From Thiosulfativibrio zosterae (GTDB taxonomy: Bacteria; Pseudomonadota; Gammaproteobacteria; Thiomicrospirales; Thiomicrospiraceae), in NCBI RefSeq assembly GCF_011398155.1, contig NZ_AP021888.1, positions 2,268,001 to 2,332,000 of the forward strand: 64,000 bases of DNA, given 5' to 3'. Made by a program: the position numbers and the translations under genes. This document shows, one piece after another, positions 27,410 to 37,342 of this stretch. Position 1 is the first letter of the stretch; each line of letters starts with the position of its first letter. The notes beneath the pieces were generated by a model. It ran no database searches. It was not told the DNA's origin and saw nothing but the letters and a program-made list of their open reading frames with translations.

Positions 27410-28405
27410 TTAACCACCCAGTGAAACCATTTGTCTAAATTCAATATTGTGAACATTCTCGTTAAAGAAATGCTTCTCTGGCTTTTTAAGCATGGCATCT
27501 ACAATGAGTTGCTGTAATTCTTCATCTGATATACCCGCTCTTAAAGGGGTGCGTAAATCAACCGAATCTTCTTGACCCAAACACAAGGCTAAAACTCCTC
27601 TTGCCGTTAAACGCACACGATTACAAGTTTCGCAGAAATGTTGCGATACGGCAGAGATAACGCCTATACGGGTATTGGTACCTGCAATCACAAAATTACG
27701 CGAAGGACCGTCGTGTGTCTTGCCCTGTGAAGGGATTAAATCTTGGCCAACATGAGCTCTAACGCGCGCCAGAATCTTTTCCGCTGCATAGTGCTGATTC
27801 ATCATCGATACGCCAGCAGGACCGATGGGCATGGTTTCGATAAAGCGCACCTCAACACCTTTTTCTAGTCCATAATCCACCATGGCTTCAATTTCATCAT
27901 CATTGGTGCCTTTCATGACCACCATATTAAACTTGATGGGGGTCATACCCACTTCAAGGGCACGGTCAACACCGGCCAGAACCTTAGATAAATCTCCGCC
28001 ACGCGTGATGTTTTTAAAGCGTTCTGGTTTTAGGGAATCAATCGATATATTGGCGCGAGTAATGCCCGCTTCTTTAAGGGCTAAAGCTTCTCTTGCCAAG
28101 TGATGAGCATTAGTCGATAAGGCGATGTCTTGTAAGCCTTCAAATTCATTAATTTGGGCAATCAAGGTCGGCAAATTTTTTCTGACCAGTGGCTCACCGC
28201 CTGTTATACGAACCTTGGTCACGCCTAAGTTGACAAAGGCTTTAATGATGCGCGCTAGTTCATCATAAGATAAATATTCGGTATGCTCACCTTCAGGGTG
28301 CACACCTTGTTCGGGCATACAGTATCCACAACGGTAATTACATTTATCCGTGACAGAAACCCTGACATATTCAATTTTACGATTAAATGGATCGATTAAA
28401 GCCAT
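27410..28405 (-). CDS. moaA: GTP 3',8-cyclase (radical SAM)
   Basis: First enzyme of molybdenum-cofactor synthesis. 331 residues with the radical SAM cluster CNYRCGYC (Cx3Cx2C) near residue 22, RITGGEPLVRKNL, SIDSL, and the second cluster in the C-terminal half (CETCNRVRLTARG ... LCLGQ). It ends in the essential VSLGG. First gene of the moaA-D-E unit. No molybdenum-cofactor riboswitch was recognised in the 200-bp leader. Confidence 0.97.
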   Translation of the reverse strand: MALIDPFNRKIEYVRVSVTDKCNYRCGYCMPEQGVHPEGEHTEYLSYDELARIIKAFVNLGVTKVRITGGEPLVRKNLPTLIAQINEFEGLQDIALSTNAHHLAREALALKEAGITRANISIDSLKPERFKNITRGGDLSKVLAGVDRALEVGMTPIKFNMVVMKGTNDDEIEAMVDYGLEKGVEVRFIETMPIGPAGVSMMNQHYAAEKILARVRAHVGQDLIPSQGKTHDGPSRNFVIAGTNTRIGVISAVSQHFCETCNRVRLTARGVLALCLGQEDSVDLRTPLRAGISDEELQQLIVDAMLKKPEKHFFNENVHNIEFRQMVSLGG

Positions 28406-28579
28406 GTTAATGTCCTAAGTTTGAGTTTGTCCCACCATGAAGCGTTATAGCTTAGCGGGAATAACGGTGTATTTTACGGAGTTAGTTTTAAAAAAACAAG
28501 CTGATATTAGCAAAGACTTAACTAAAGGCTTTCAAAAACATGACTTTATAAAAATGAAGCCATCAATTAAAAAAATGGA

Positions 28580-28606
28580 CAAAAAAAAGCCCGCACAAGG
28601 CGGGCT
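28580..28606 (-). terminator. intrinsic terminator of the sox genes
   Basis: On the minus strand AGCCCGC and GCGGGCT pair around CTTGT, followed by eight Ts. It lies 30 bp after the stop of the cytochrome gene and separates it from moaA. Confidence 0.88.
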
Positions 28607-28635
28607 ATTTTCAAACTAGGCTTGGGGTAAAAGGA

Positions 28636-29712
28636 TTACATCCCTTCGTGACCTACACCTGGTTTTGCTTCATGTAAACGCTGAGCAACGTTGTACTGTG
28701 GTGTACCATCTGGTAGACGACGCGCTTGCGTGTAGTCTTGGATGTTACCATTACGACCTGCTACTTCAGGACCACAATCCTTCATGCAACGCTCGTTATG
28801 GATAACTGGACGGTGATCACAGAAGAAGTTCCCTTGGTTTTTCATGAACTTGTTCATTTTCATTAAAACTTCAGAGTTGAAGAAAGTATCATCTTCTAAC
28901 ATTGTGCCGTTTTCATCCATTGGAACATAGTTAGATTGTAGGATGTAACCTGTAATCCCCATGTATCCTTTGTCACCGATGTAAGGAGCATTTGGCGTCC
29001 AGAAAGGCATTGCACGACGGTTGTAATCAAACAAAGTTGTCGCATAGGGCCAGTAGTTACCAACAGCTTTCATAGGTGCTGGGTCTTTGAAGTCTGAAGT
29101 CACTAGGTTTTCTTCAACCGCTAAAGGTAGGTAACCCTTAGCACCTTCACCGAATTCACCGTGACACATTGAACAGAACTGTACATAAACCTTAGCACCT
29201 TCTTCAACGGTCATACCAACAGAAGCGTCTGGTAAACCGTGTCCGTTTCCGTCTGCAGTGATGTTCCACTTAGCCAAAGCACCTTCAGCGATTGGCTTAC
29301 CAAAACCATAGGCAACGAACTTAGAGTCACCATAATAGTTTTTGTGAGCACTTTCGTGAACTTCAACGAAAGCTGCTGGAATCTTACACTGAGCGTTACC
29401 GTGGTTACCACCGTCAATGCTGTCATCCACTTCGAAAGAGTAAGGGTTAGCAGGATCTAATTTTCCTTCCAAACCGTTACGACCATGAGTCGCTTCTTTC
29501 CCTAGAATCGCTTCAATAACTTTAGCGTCTAGGTATTTGCCGTCTGCTGCCTTGATGATTTCTGCATAGTTAGAAGCATACTTGCCATCCATTTTAGCAG
29601 CGGGTAAACCGCCAGCAGTGTCTGAAGAACCAGACATTGCCATCGCAGAACCTGCGAATAAAGTTGCAACTGCTGCTGCAACGAATGTAGTTTTAGTATT
29701 GAACATTTTCAA
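28636..29712 (-). CDS. soxD: SoxD-like c-type cytochrome, sulfite dehydrogenase subunit
   Basis: Periplasmic electron acceptor for SoxC. About 358 residues with a signal peptide (FVAAAVATLFAGSAMA) and one haem motif, CSMCH, near residue 180; MPFWTPNAPY and GYILQSNYVPMDE follow, with a likely Met ligand. Paracoccus-type SoxD has two haems, whereas I find only one CxxCH, plus a C-terminal cysteine cluster (FFCDHRPVIHNERCMKDC) of unknown use. GGAGG suits the TTG start at 29712; ATG 29706 is two codons on. It overlaps the end of soxC by 20 bases. Confidence 0.82.
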   Translation of the reverse strand: MKMFNTKTTFVAAAVATLFAGSAMAMSGSSDTAGGLPAAKMDGKYASNYAEIIKAADGKYLDAKVIEAILGKEATHGRNGLEGKLDPANPYSFEVDDSIDGGNHGNAQCKIPAAFVEVHESAHKNYYGDSKFVAYGFGKPIAEGALAKWNITADGNGHGLPDASVGMTVEEGAKVYVQFCSMCHGEFGEGAKGYLPLAVEENLVTSDFKDPAPMKAVGNYWPYATTLFDYNRRAMPFWTPNAPYIGDKGYMGITGYILQSNYVPMDENGTMLEDDTFFNSEVLMKMNKFMKNQGNFFCDHRPVIHNERCMKDCGPEVAGRNGNIQDYTQARRLPDGTPQYNVAQRLHEAKPGVGHEGM

Positions 29713-31054
29713 TCATGCCTCCGTTTTGACCATTATCCCAAGGAAGAACTCTCCAAGTTACCATCGCTGTACGGTGGTAAACGTTGTTTGTTCCTTCTAG
29801 CTTACGCATTTGAGGCATAGGAGGTTGAACATAACCAGTTTCATCAGTTACACGGCTCATCATAAAGGCTTCAGAACCATCCCAATCCCACTCAACTTCA
29901 AAACGAGTCCAAGCTTTGTCTAGGACCGCTGAAGTGAAATGTGCTTCTTTCCAGTTCTTACCACCGTCAAAAGACACATCAACATGAGCAACTTTACCAC
30001 GGCCAGACCAAGCTAGACCACGAACAAAGTATTTACCAGGACCTTGCATTTTGAAGTCTGGTGATGGGTAAGTGATAACTGAGTTAGCTTCCATGTACCA
30101 AGAGAAACGCTGTGCAGTACCATCTGGCATTAACTCAGTGTACTTAGAGGTTTCTTCACGGTGTTGTAATGGGCTATCAGTGACTTGAATACGGCGTAGG
30201 TATTTAACCCACATGTTCGCTTCACAACCAGGAACCACTAAACGAATTGGGTAACCTTGTTCTTGACGCAATGCTTCACCGTTTTGCGCGTAAGCAATAA
30301 AACAGTCATCCATTGCTAAGTCGATTGGTAGAGAACGCGCCATACCAGATGCATCAGCACCTTCTGGAATAATCCACTTACCTTCTGGCTTGATACCCGC
30401 TTCTTTTAATAAGTCAGAAACACGAACACCTGTGTATTCAACACAAGACATCATCCCGTGAGTCCACTGAACTGAGTTCAACTGAACACCTTTCCATTCC
30501 ATTGCGCCGTTAGCAGGACACTCAACGAAGTGAATACGAGAAATTGATGGGAAACGCTTTAGGTCATCCATCGTGAAAATTAATGGACGCTCAACCATAC
30601 CGTGAATTACTAAACGGTGATCATCTGGGTTGATTGTTGGTACACCACCGTGGAAACGCTCAAAATGTAGACCGTTTGGCGTGATGATACCGTGCAAGCT
30701 CTGAATCGGAGTCATAGTGATAGACGCCATTGAATCTGGAGTCAACCATTCTAAAGTACGACGCTGAACTTCTTTTTCATAAGGTGAAGGCATACCGTAA
30801 GGATACTTACGAACACCAAAACCTAAGCTCTTACGAGCTGCGTTATCAGCAAGAACGCCTGTTTCTTCCGCTTTACCAGCGTAAGGTGCAACAGCTTTCT
30901 TAGCGTCATAGCCTGCCGCGCCATTTGCAGAAGCGGCCTTAGTGAAAAGCACGCCTCCAGCTACTGCCGCACTTCCTTTTAGGAAAGCACGACGGCCTTG
31001 ATTACGACTCTCTTCAGTTTGAATCGCAACCTTTTCAGTGATTTGATCTGTCAT
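29693..31054 (-). CDS. soxC: SoxC-type sulfite dehydrogenase, molybdenum subunit
   Basis: Periplasmic molybdoenzyme that oxidises the sulfane sulfur or sulfite bound to SoxYZ. 453 residues: twin-arginine signal (GRRAFLKGSAAVAGGVLFTK), then the sulfite-oxidase Mo-binding domain with HFVECPANGAMEW, whose Cys ligates Mo, WTHGMMSCVEYTGVRVSDLL and EQGYPIRLVVPG, and a C-terminal dimerisation domain with VDVSFDGGKNW. First gene of the soxCD pair; the Moco genes lie directly downstream on the same strand. No soxXYZAB in the window. Confidence 0.93.
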   Translation of the reverse strand: MTDQITEKVAIQTEESRNQGRRAFLKGSAAVAGGVLFTKAASANGAAGYDAKKAVAPYAGKAEETGVLADNAARKSLGFGVRKYPYGMPSPYEKEVQRRTLEWLTPDSMASITMTPIQSLHGIITPNGLHFERFHGGVPTINPDDHRLVIHGMVERPLIFTMDDLKRFPSISRIHFVECPANGAMEWKGVQLNSVQWTHGMMSCVEYTGVRVSDLLKEAGIKPEGKWIIPEGADASGMARSLPIDLAMDDCFIAYAQNGEALRQEQGYPIRLVVPGCEANMWVKYLRRIQVTDSPLQHREETSKYTELMPDGTAQRFSWYMEANSVITYPSPDFKMQGPGKYFVRGLAWSGRGKVAHVDVSFDGGKNWKEAHFTSAVLDKAWTRFEVEWDWDGSEAFMMSRVTDETGYVQPPMPQMRKLEGTNNVYHRTAMVTWRVLPWDNGQNGGMIENVQY

Positions 31055-31175
31055 TTAATGCTCCTTGATTGATATTTTTGCTTACCAAAAACATCCCAGA
31101 TTCAAGAGTTTATATTTATGGTTAGTTTTGTTGACTGAGTTAATCTTTACTCAATGCAAGTCATACTAATAGGCT

Positions 31176-31204
31176 ATGATAAATTTAATGCGTCCTAACT
31201 TCAA
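31176..31204 (-). promoter_or_regulatory. candidate promoter of soxCD
   Basis: On the minus strand TTGAAG, a 17-bp spacer and TATCAT, about 120 bases before the soxC start. The 235-bp gap is otherwise AT-rich with no recognised operator. Confidence 0.4.
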
Positions 31205-31289
31205 GTTGCACCCTAAGAAAAATTAGCATTTTCTTATATAATTTTTTTATAACCCATGTAAGATTTATCTATCCACCTAGCTCAAAGCC

Positions 31290-31736
31290 TTATAAATCGG
31301 GCAAATTTTCTCTTCTGCAGATAGGACCCGATTTTGGATTCTCAATATCTTCCGCCACCTGCGCTAAAAACTTTTGGAGTTCAGCAATCGTTAATACCGA
31401 TAAGATTTTGTTCATGATTTTTGGATGAACGGCCACGGTGGTAAACTCACCCGAGGCTAATTGAACTTGAACTCCGCAAGCATCCGCAATCGCTTCACCC
31501 TCATTGCCTTCAATTTGAGCGGCTTGTTCACCAAACAAGATATCTGAATAAATCTCTTCGATTTGTTCAGCCAGCTCATCTGTCAAAGAACCCAACACCT
31601 TAACCTCAAACAAGTCTTCTCCAGTGGGTGACTCATCCGCCGCTGTTGCGGTTTCTAATCCCAGCGTATGACATTGTTCCGCAAAGTGCTGAGCAATCTC
31701 AGCATCAAAAAAGGTATATTCAAATTGATCTAGCAC
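31290..31736 (-). CDS. conserved-looking acidic protein of unknown function
   Basis: 148 residues, soluble, acidic, no signal peptide. The middle section reads EQIEEIYSDILFGEQAAQIE and the C-terminus KFLAQVAEDIENPKSGPICR. I do not recognise a domain; the alternation suggests an alpha/beta fold. It is divergent from hemB with a 76-bp gap and is followed by the soxCD promoter region. AAGGAGC precedes the start codon, which supports it as a real gene. Confidence 0.68.
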   Translation of the reverse strand: MLDQFEYTFFDAEIAQHFAEQCHTLGLETATAADESPTGEDLFEVKVLGSLTDELAEQIEEIYSDILFGEQAAQIEGNEGEAIADACGVQVQLASGEFTTVAVHPKIMNKILSVLTIAELQKFLAQVAEDIENPKSGPICRRENLPDL

Positions 31737-31773
31737 AAGGGCTCCTTTATTTTTAGACCGACCCCGAGTATGA

Positions 31774-33644
<1,871 letters not shown>

Positions 33645-33650
33645 CCATCA

Positions 33651-35516
33651 CTAACGCTCAGCACCCATCTTATCTCTAAGCCACCCGCAAAAGGTGGCTT
33701 CAGCAACCGGACGACTCCACAAATACCCTTGGCTATAATCACAACCAATGGATTGTAAAAAATCTTGATGCTCTTGGGTTTCAACGCCTTCTGCAACCAC
33801 TTTTAAATTCATGGCATGCGCCATTTCCACGATTTGTTTAACCAATATCTGATCCAAGTTGCCTGGTGTCATCGCACTGACAAACGACTTATCAATTTTT
33901 AAAACATCCAAACAGGCATCTCGCAAAACCGCCAAAGCGGCATAACCTGTGCCAAAATCATCTAAGGCAATTTGCACGCCCAATTTTCTCAAGCGCATCA
34001 AGGTTTCTCTGGCCTGAATATCGCCACCCATAAACAGACTTTCAGTCACTTCTAACTTAAGCAAATGCACCGGGAATTGATGGTGTTTGATTAACTGCTC
34101 TACATTGCCCACAAACGCTTCTTCAAACAATTGAATAGGGGAAATATTGACTGAAAAATAAACTTCCACCCCCTCATTCGCATTTAATCGACTGCCAACC
34201 TCAAGCGCCTTATCTAAAATTTGATACCCCAAATCCACAATCAACCCTGTGGCTTCAGCCAATGGAATAAATTCATCTGGGTAGATGGTGCCCATGTCTT
34301 CATCTTGCCATCTCGCCAAACACTCAACACCTGCGACCTGCAAAGTTTGCGAATCTACCATGGGTTGAAAAAAGGGCACAATCTTGCCATCTAAAACCGC
34401 ATCGCCTAACTTGTGCTCAATTTTTAGCAACCGCTCGTGCCCCTGATGCCCCGCATTTCGATAAGCCTGCACAGACAAGCCTGGCGTTCGCTTAGCTTCA
34501 TACATGGCGGCATCGGCAAACTTTATTAAGCTGTCGACATCTTGCCCATCCTCAGGCGCCCGCACCCAACCAAAACTGGCAGAAACCTGTAAACGCTGCC
34601 CCGCTAAATCAATGGGCTGCTTAATCACTTCGCAAACCTCACTAATCAAGAGCGGCATATCGACAGATTCATCCACCACAAACACAAACTCATCACCCCC
34701 AAAGCGAGCAAATGAAGCGTTAGGAGGCAAAGCGCCTTGAATTTTTTGGCTTAAATCCACCAACAATTTATCGCCAACGGTATGACCTAGGGTATCGTTG
34801 ACATACTTAAAGCGATTTAAATCCATCATTGCCAAACTAAATGGCTGAGCCAAATCTAAGCGTTTTGCTAAATGTTCTTTAAGGAAGCGTCTATTTGGCA
34901 AATGCGTTAGGGGATCAGTAAAAACCATTTCTTGTAACGCCGCTTCTTGCTCAATATAACGCGTAATGTTGGTATTAGTCACGCTGAAAGCCACCACGAC
35001 CTCTGCATCACGCACCTCGCGACGACTGTGGCGCACCCAAACAATCTGGCCGTTTTTATGAATCAGCCGTATCTCAACAGCATTATCAAAAATATGCTGA
35101 GCCAAATTAGCTTGGTAGGCTTTAAACTTTGAAAGGTCTTCATCAAAAATCAACGATTCGAAGAACAAGGGTTGATTTAAAAAGTCTGCGGGGGCATGGC
35201 CCGTTAAGAGCTCACTGGCGGGAGAAACATAGCTGTAAGCGCCATCGAGTTGTTGAATATAACTGAACTCTTCTGCCATATCGACGATGGCACCAAACTT
35301 AGCGCGCTCGGCTTCAAACTTAAGGCGCAAAACTCGCTGAGAAGCCAGTAATGCGCCCAATACAATACTTACTAAGATGGGGGCTGCATACAGCTGAGGC
35401 TTTAAAATACCCCCCATGTTTAAATAAAACTGCAAACTGGCCACAGAGAACACAAAAAACATCGATAAGGAAATATACTTAATATATATTTTTTGGCTCT
35501 GGGAAAGCTGGATCAC
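33651..35516 (-). CDS. membrane-anchored PAS-GGDEF-EAL c-di-GMP protein
   Basis: About 621 residues: two membrane helices (YISLSMFFVFSVASLQFYL; LYAAPILVSIVLGALLA), a PAS domain (~80-200), a GGDEF domain with intact GGDEF (ARFGGDEFVFVV), and an EAL domain with ECLARW in place of EALxRW, EVTESLFM, DDFGTGYAALAVL, LKIDKSF and VAEGVET. Both activities are plausible. I favour GTG 35516 with AAGG upstream; a TTG at 35564 lies in a TTGACT...  promoter-like stretch. Convergent with aroE, 6 bp apart. Confidence 0.9.
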   Translation of the reverse strand: MIQLSQSQKIYIKYISLSMFFVFSVASLQFYLNMGGILKPQLYAAPILVSIVLGALLASQRVLRLKFEAERAKFGAIVDMAEEFSYIQQLDGAYSYVSPASELLTGHAPADFLNQPLFFESLIFDEDLSKFKAYQANLAQHIFDNAVEIRLIHKNGQIVWVRHSRREVRDAEVVVAFSVTNTNITRYIEQEAALQEMVFTDPLTHLPNRRFLKEHLAKRLDLAQPFSLAMMDLNRFKYVNDTLGHTVGDKLLVDLSQKIQGALPPNASFARFGGDEFVFVVDESVDMPLLISEVCEVIKQPIDLAGQRLQVSASFGWVRAPEDGQDVDSLIKFADAAMYEAKRTPGLSVQAYRNAGHQGHERLLKIEHKLGDAVLDGKIVPFFQPMVDSQTLQVAGVECLARWQDEDMGTIYPDEFIPLAEATGLIVDLGYQILDKALEVGSRLNANEGVEVYFSVNISPIQLFEEAFVGNVEQLIKHHQFPVHLLKLEVTESLFMGGDIQARETLMRLRKLGVQIALDDFGTGYAALAVLRDACLDVLKIDKSFVSAMTPGNLDQILVKQIVEMAHAMNLKVVAEGVETQEHQDFLQSIGCDYSQGYLWSRPVAEATFCGWLRDKMGAER

Positions 35517-35678
35517 GGTTTTAGCACCTTCATTGAATGTGTCAAAAAAATATAACACAGTCAATTTTTTTAACGAGCAAATTAATTTTATAGCAAGTAT
35601 CTAAAAATTTTTACGCCGAAAATTGCTCGTCTAATGCCTAAGTAATCCTTCTTATTTTGCATTCATAACAAAGGCTTA

Positions 35679-36344
35679 TCAGTTAAATTGTGATTCCGGC
35701 AAGCCCGCTGCCAAAAAATCTGCCTTAGCAGTTTGCTGCATCGGCCAAGGGCCACACAAATACACCCTAAACCCACTTAAATCTGGGTGGTCTTGCAACA
35801 CCGCTTGATGCACTAAACCGGTTCTCCCCCCAAAATCTTCCTCAGACACCACTGGCAGGTAATTTAAATTAGGGTATTGCTTACACAAACTCAACATATC
35901 GGTGTGCTGATACAAATCAGCCGCCGTGCGAGCGCCCCAATAAAATTCTATAATTTGCTCACCGCCTTGCTTTAAAGCCACCTCTAGCAAGGCTTTCATC
36001 GGGGCAAAGCCCGTACCGCCAGCCACAAAAATGAGTGGCTTATCCAAGTTGGCATCCAACTGATATTGCGCTTTAGGGCCCTGCACAAACAAGGTGTCAT
36101 AGCGTTGCACCTCAAACAAAGCGACCATCCAATCACTGTTATCGTGATTGCGAATGTGCAACTCAATCATCCCATCCAAACGCGGCGCAGACGCGATTGA
36201 AAAAGGCTTCAAGTCAGCCTCGTCCAACCCCAATAAAACATAATCACCCGCTTGATAATCAAACGGCTCACTGGGATTGAGCAACAGCTGAAGGATGTCG
36301 GGTGTTAACAAGACACGCTCGACCAAAGTCATTTTTTGTAACAT
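35679..36344 (-). CDS. NAD(P)H-flavin / ferredoxin reductase-like protein
   Basis: 221-residue FNR-fold oxidoreductase: FAD-binding barrel with YQAGDYVLLGL and KPFSIASAPR, then the NAD-binding lobe with VAGGTGFAPMKALLE, FYWGARTAADLY and YLCGPWPMQQ. No ferredoxin domain or CxxxxCxxC cluster, so it resembles Fre/LuxG or the reductase part of CDP-6-deoxy-glucoseen reductase. Reduces flavin or an unknown partner. Lies 9 bp after xthA on the same strand and may be co-transcribed. Confidence 0.85.
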   Translation of the reverse strand: MLQKMTLVERVLLTPDILQLLLNPSEPFDYQAGDYVLLGLDEADLKPFSIASAPRLDGMIELHIRNHDNSDWMVALFEVQRYDTLFVQGPKAQYQLDANLDKPLIFVAGGTGFAPMKALLEVALKQGGEQIIEFYWGARTAADLYQHTDMLSLCKQYPNLNYLPVVSEEDFGGRTGLVHQAVLQDHPDLSGFRVYLCGPWPMQQTAKADFLAAGLPESQFN

Positions 36345-36353
36345 GGTGTTTCC

Positions 36354-37175
36354 TTAAAATTTAAATTCAGTCCAAACCGGCGCATGGTCTGAGGGCTTAT
36401 CCATGCCACGCACATCGTAGCAAATGCCACTGGCAACCGCCTTGGCGTTTAAAGCTGCCGTCGCTAAGAGCGTATCAATGCGCAGTCCGCGTTTTGGCTC
36501 ATCCTCAAAGCCTTTTGAGCGGTAATCAAACCAGCTATATTGCCCATTCGGTTCGGGATAAATCGTGCGATAAGTGTCAAACAATCCCCAGCTTGTCAAA
36601 GTTGCCCACCACTCGCGTTCTTCTGGCAAGAAACTGGTTTTACCCTGTTGCAACCAACGCTTGCGGCTGGCTTCACCTATGCCGATATCCATATCTTGTG
36701 GCGAAATATTAAAGTCGCCCATCACCACCAGATTTTGCTCAGGCGAGCAGTCCGTTTGTAAATACGCCATTAAATCTTCATAAAATTTCTGCTTAGCCGG
36801 AAACTTGGTTTCGTGCTTGCGGTTTTCGCCCTGCGGAAAATAGCCATTCACCACACGCACTTGATTACCTTGCGCATCTTCAAAGTCGCCAATAATCATG
36901 CGCTTTTGCGCGATGTCGTCATCGGACTTCCAACCCTTTTGCTCAGCAATCAATTTCACGGTATTTTTGTACAACAAGGCCACCCCATAATGGGTTTTTT
37001 GGCCGATATAAATCGCCTCGTAGCCCATGGCCTGCAAGGCCTCTAAAGGAAACTCGTGGTCTTGCACTTTGGTTTCTTGCAGTCCAATCACATCGGGCGC
37101 TTGGGTCGCAATGAGCGCTTCGAGTTGATGCAAGCGCATCCGAATGCTGTTGACATTAAAAGAAACAATTTTCAT
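36354..37175 (-). CDS. xthA: exodeoxyribonuclease III
   Basis: AP endonuclease and 3'-5' exonuclease for base excision repair. 273 residues of the EEP fold with VSFNVNSIRMR, GLQETKVQDHEFP (metal-binding Glu), GDFNISPQDMDIG, and the C-terminal DTLLATAAL, RGMDKPSDHAPVWTEF with the catalytic Asp-His pair. Divergent from uvrD, another repair gene, across a 167-bp gap that holds a CCAGGCCTGG palindrome. Confidence 0.95.
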   Translation of the reverse strand: MKIVSFNVNSIRMRLHQLEALIATQAPDVIGLQETKVQDHEFPLEALQAMGYEAIYIGQKTHYGVALLYKNTVKLIAEQKGWKSDDDIAQKRMIIGDFEDAQGNQVRVVNGYFPQGENRKHETKFPAKQKFYEDLMAYLQTDCSPEQNLVVMGDFNISPQDMDIGIGEASRKRWLQQGKTSFLPEEREWWATLTSWGLFDTYRTIYPEPNGQYSWFDYRSKGFEDEPKRGLRIDTLLATAALNAKAVASGICYDVRGMDKPSDHAPVWTEFKF

Positions 37176-37267
37176 TTATCAAACCTCTCAACATTTTTAA
37201 TGCGGAGAATTATAACGAATTTAACACTTTAGCCGGCAATAAAAACCCAGTAAACCAGTCAATTTTA

Positions 37268-37279
37268 ACCAGGCCTGGT
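37268..37279. repeat. CCAGGCCTGG palindrome, xthA-uvrD intergenic copy
   Basis: 12-bp ACCAGGCCTGGT with ATTTTA and TCATTTTTAG flanks, between divergent xthA and uvrD, ~30 bp before a TATAAT, so it could also overlap promoter control. Confidence 0.92.
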
Positions 37280-37342
37280 CATTTTTAGCCTAATTTTGGC
37301 CTCAAAAGCTATAATGATTAGATTCAAATAAAGGCTTTCCCC

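Noticed and set aside
28437-28619. 60-codon plus-strand frame ending in AQGGLFSN
   Set aside because: It runs through the sox terminator (28580-28606) and lies in the moaA leader; Lys-rich translation comes from A-runs. No family or good ribosome site.
28406-28635. Possible molybdenum-cofactor riboswitch before moaA
   Set aside because: No recognisable Moco RNA core in the minus-strand leader; only the sox terminator and an AT-rich stretch.
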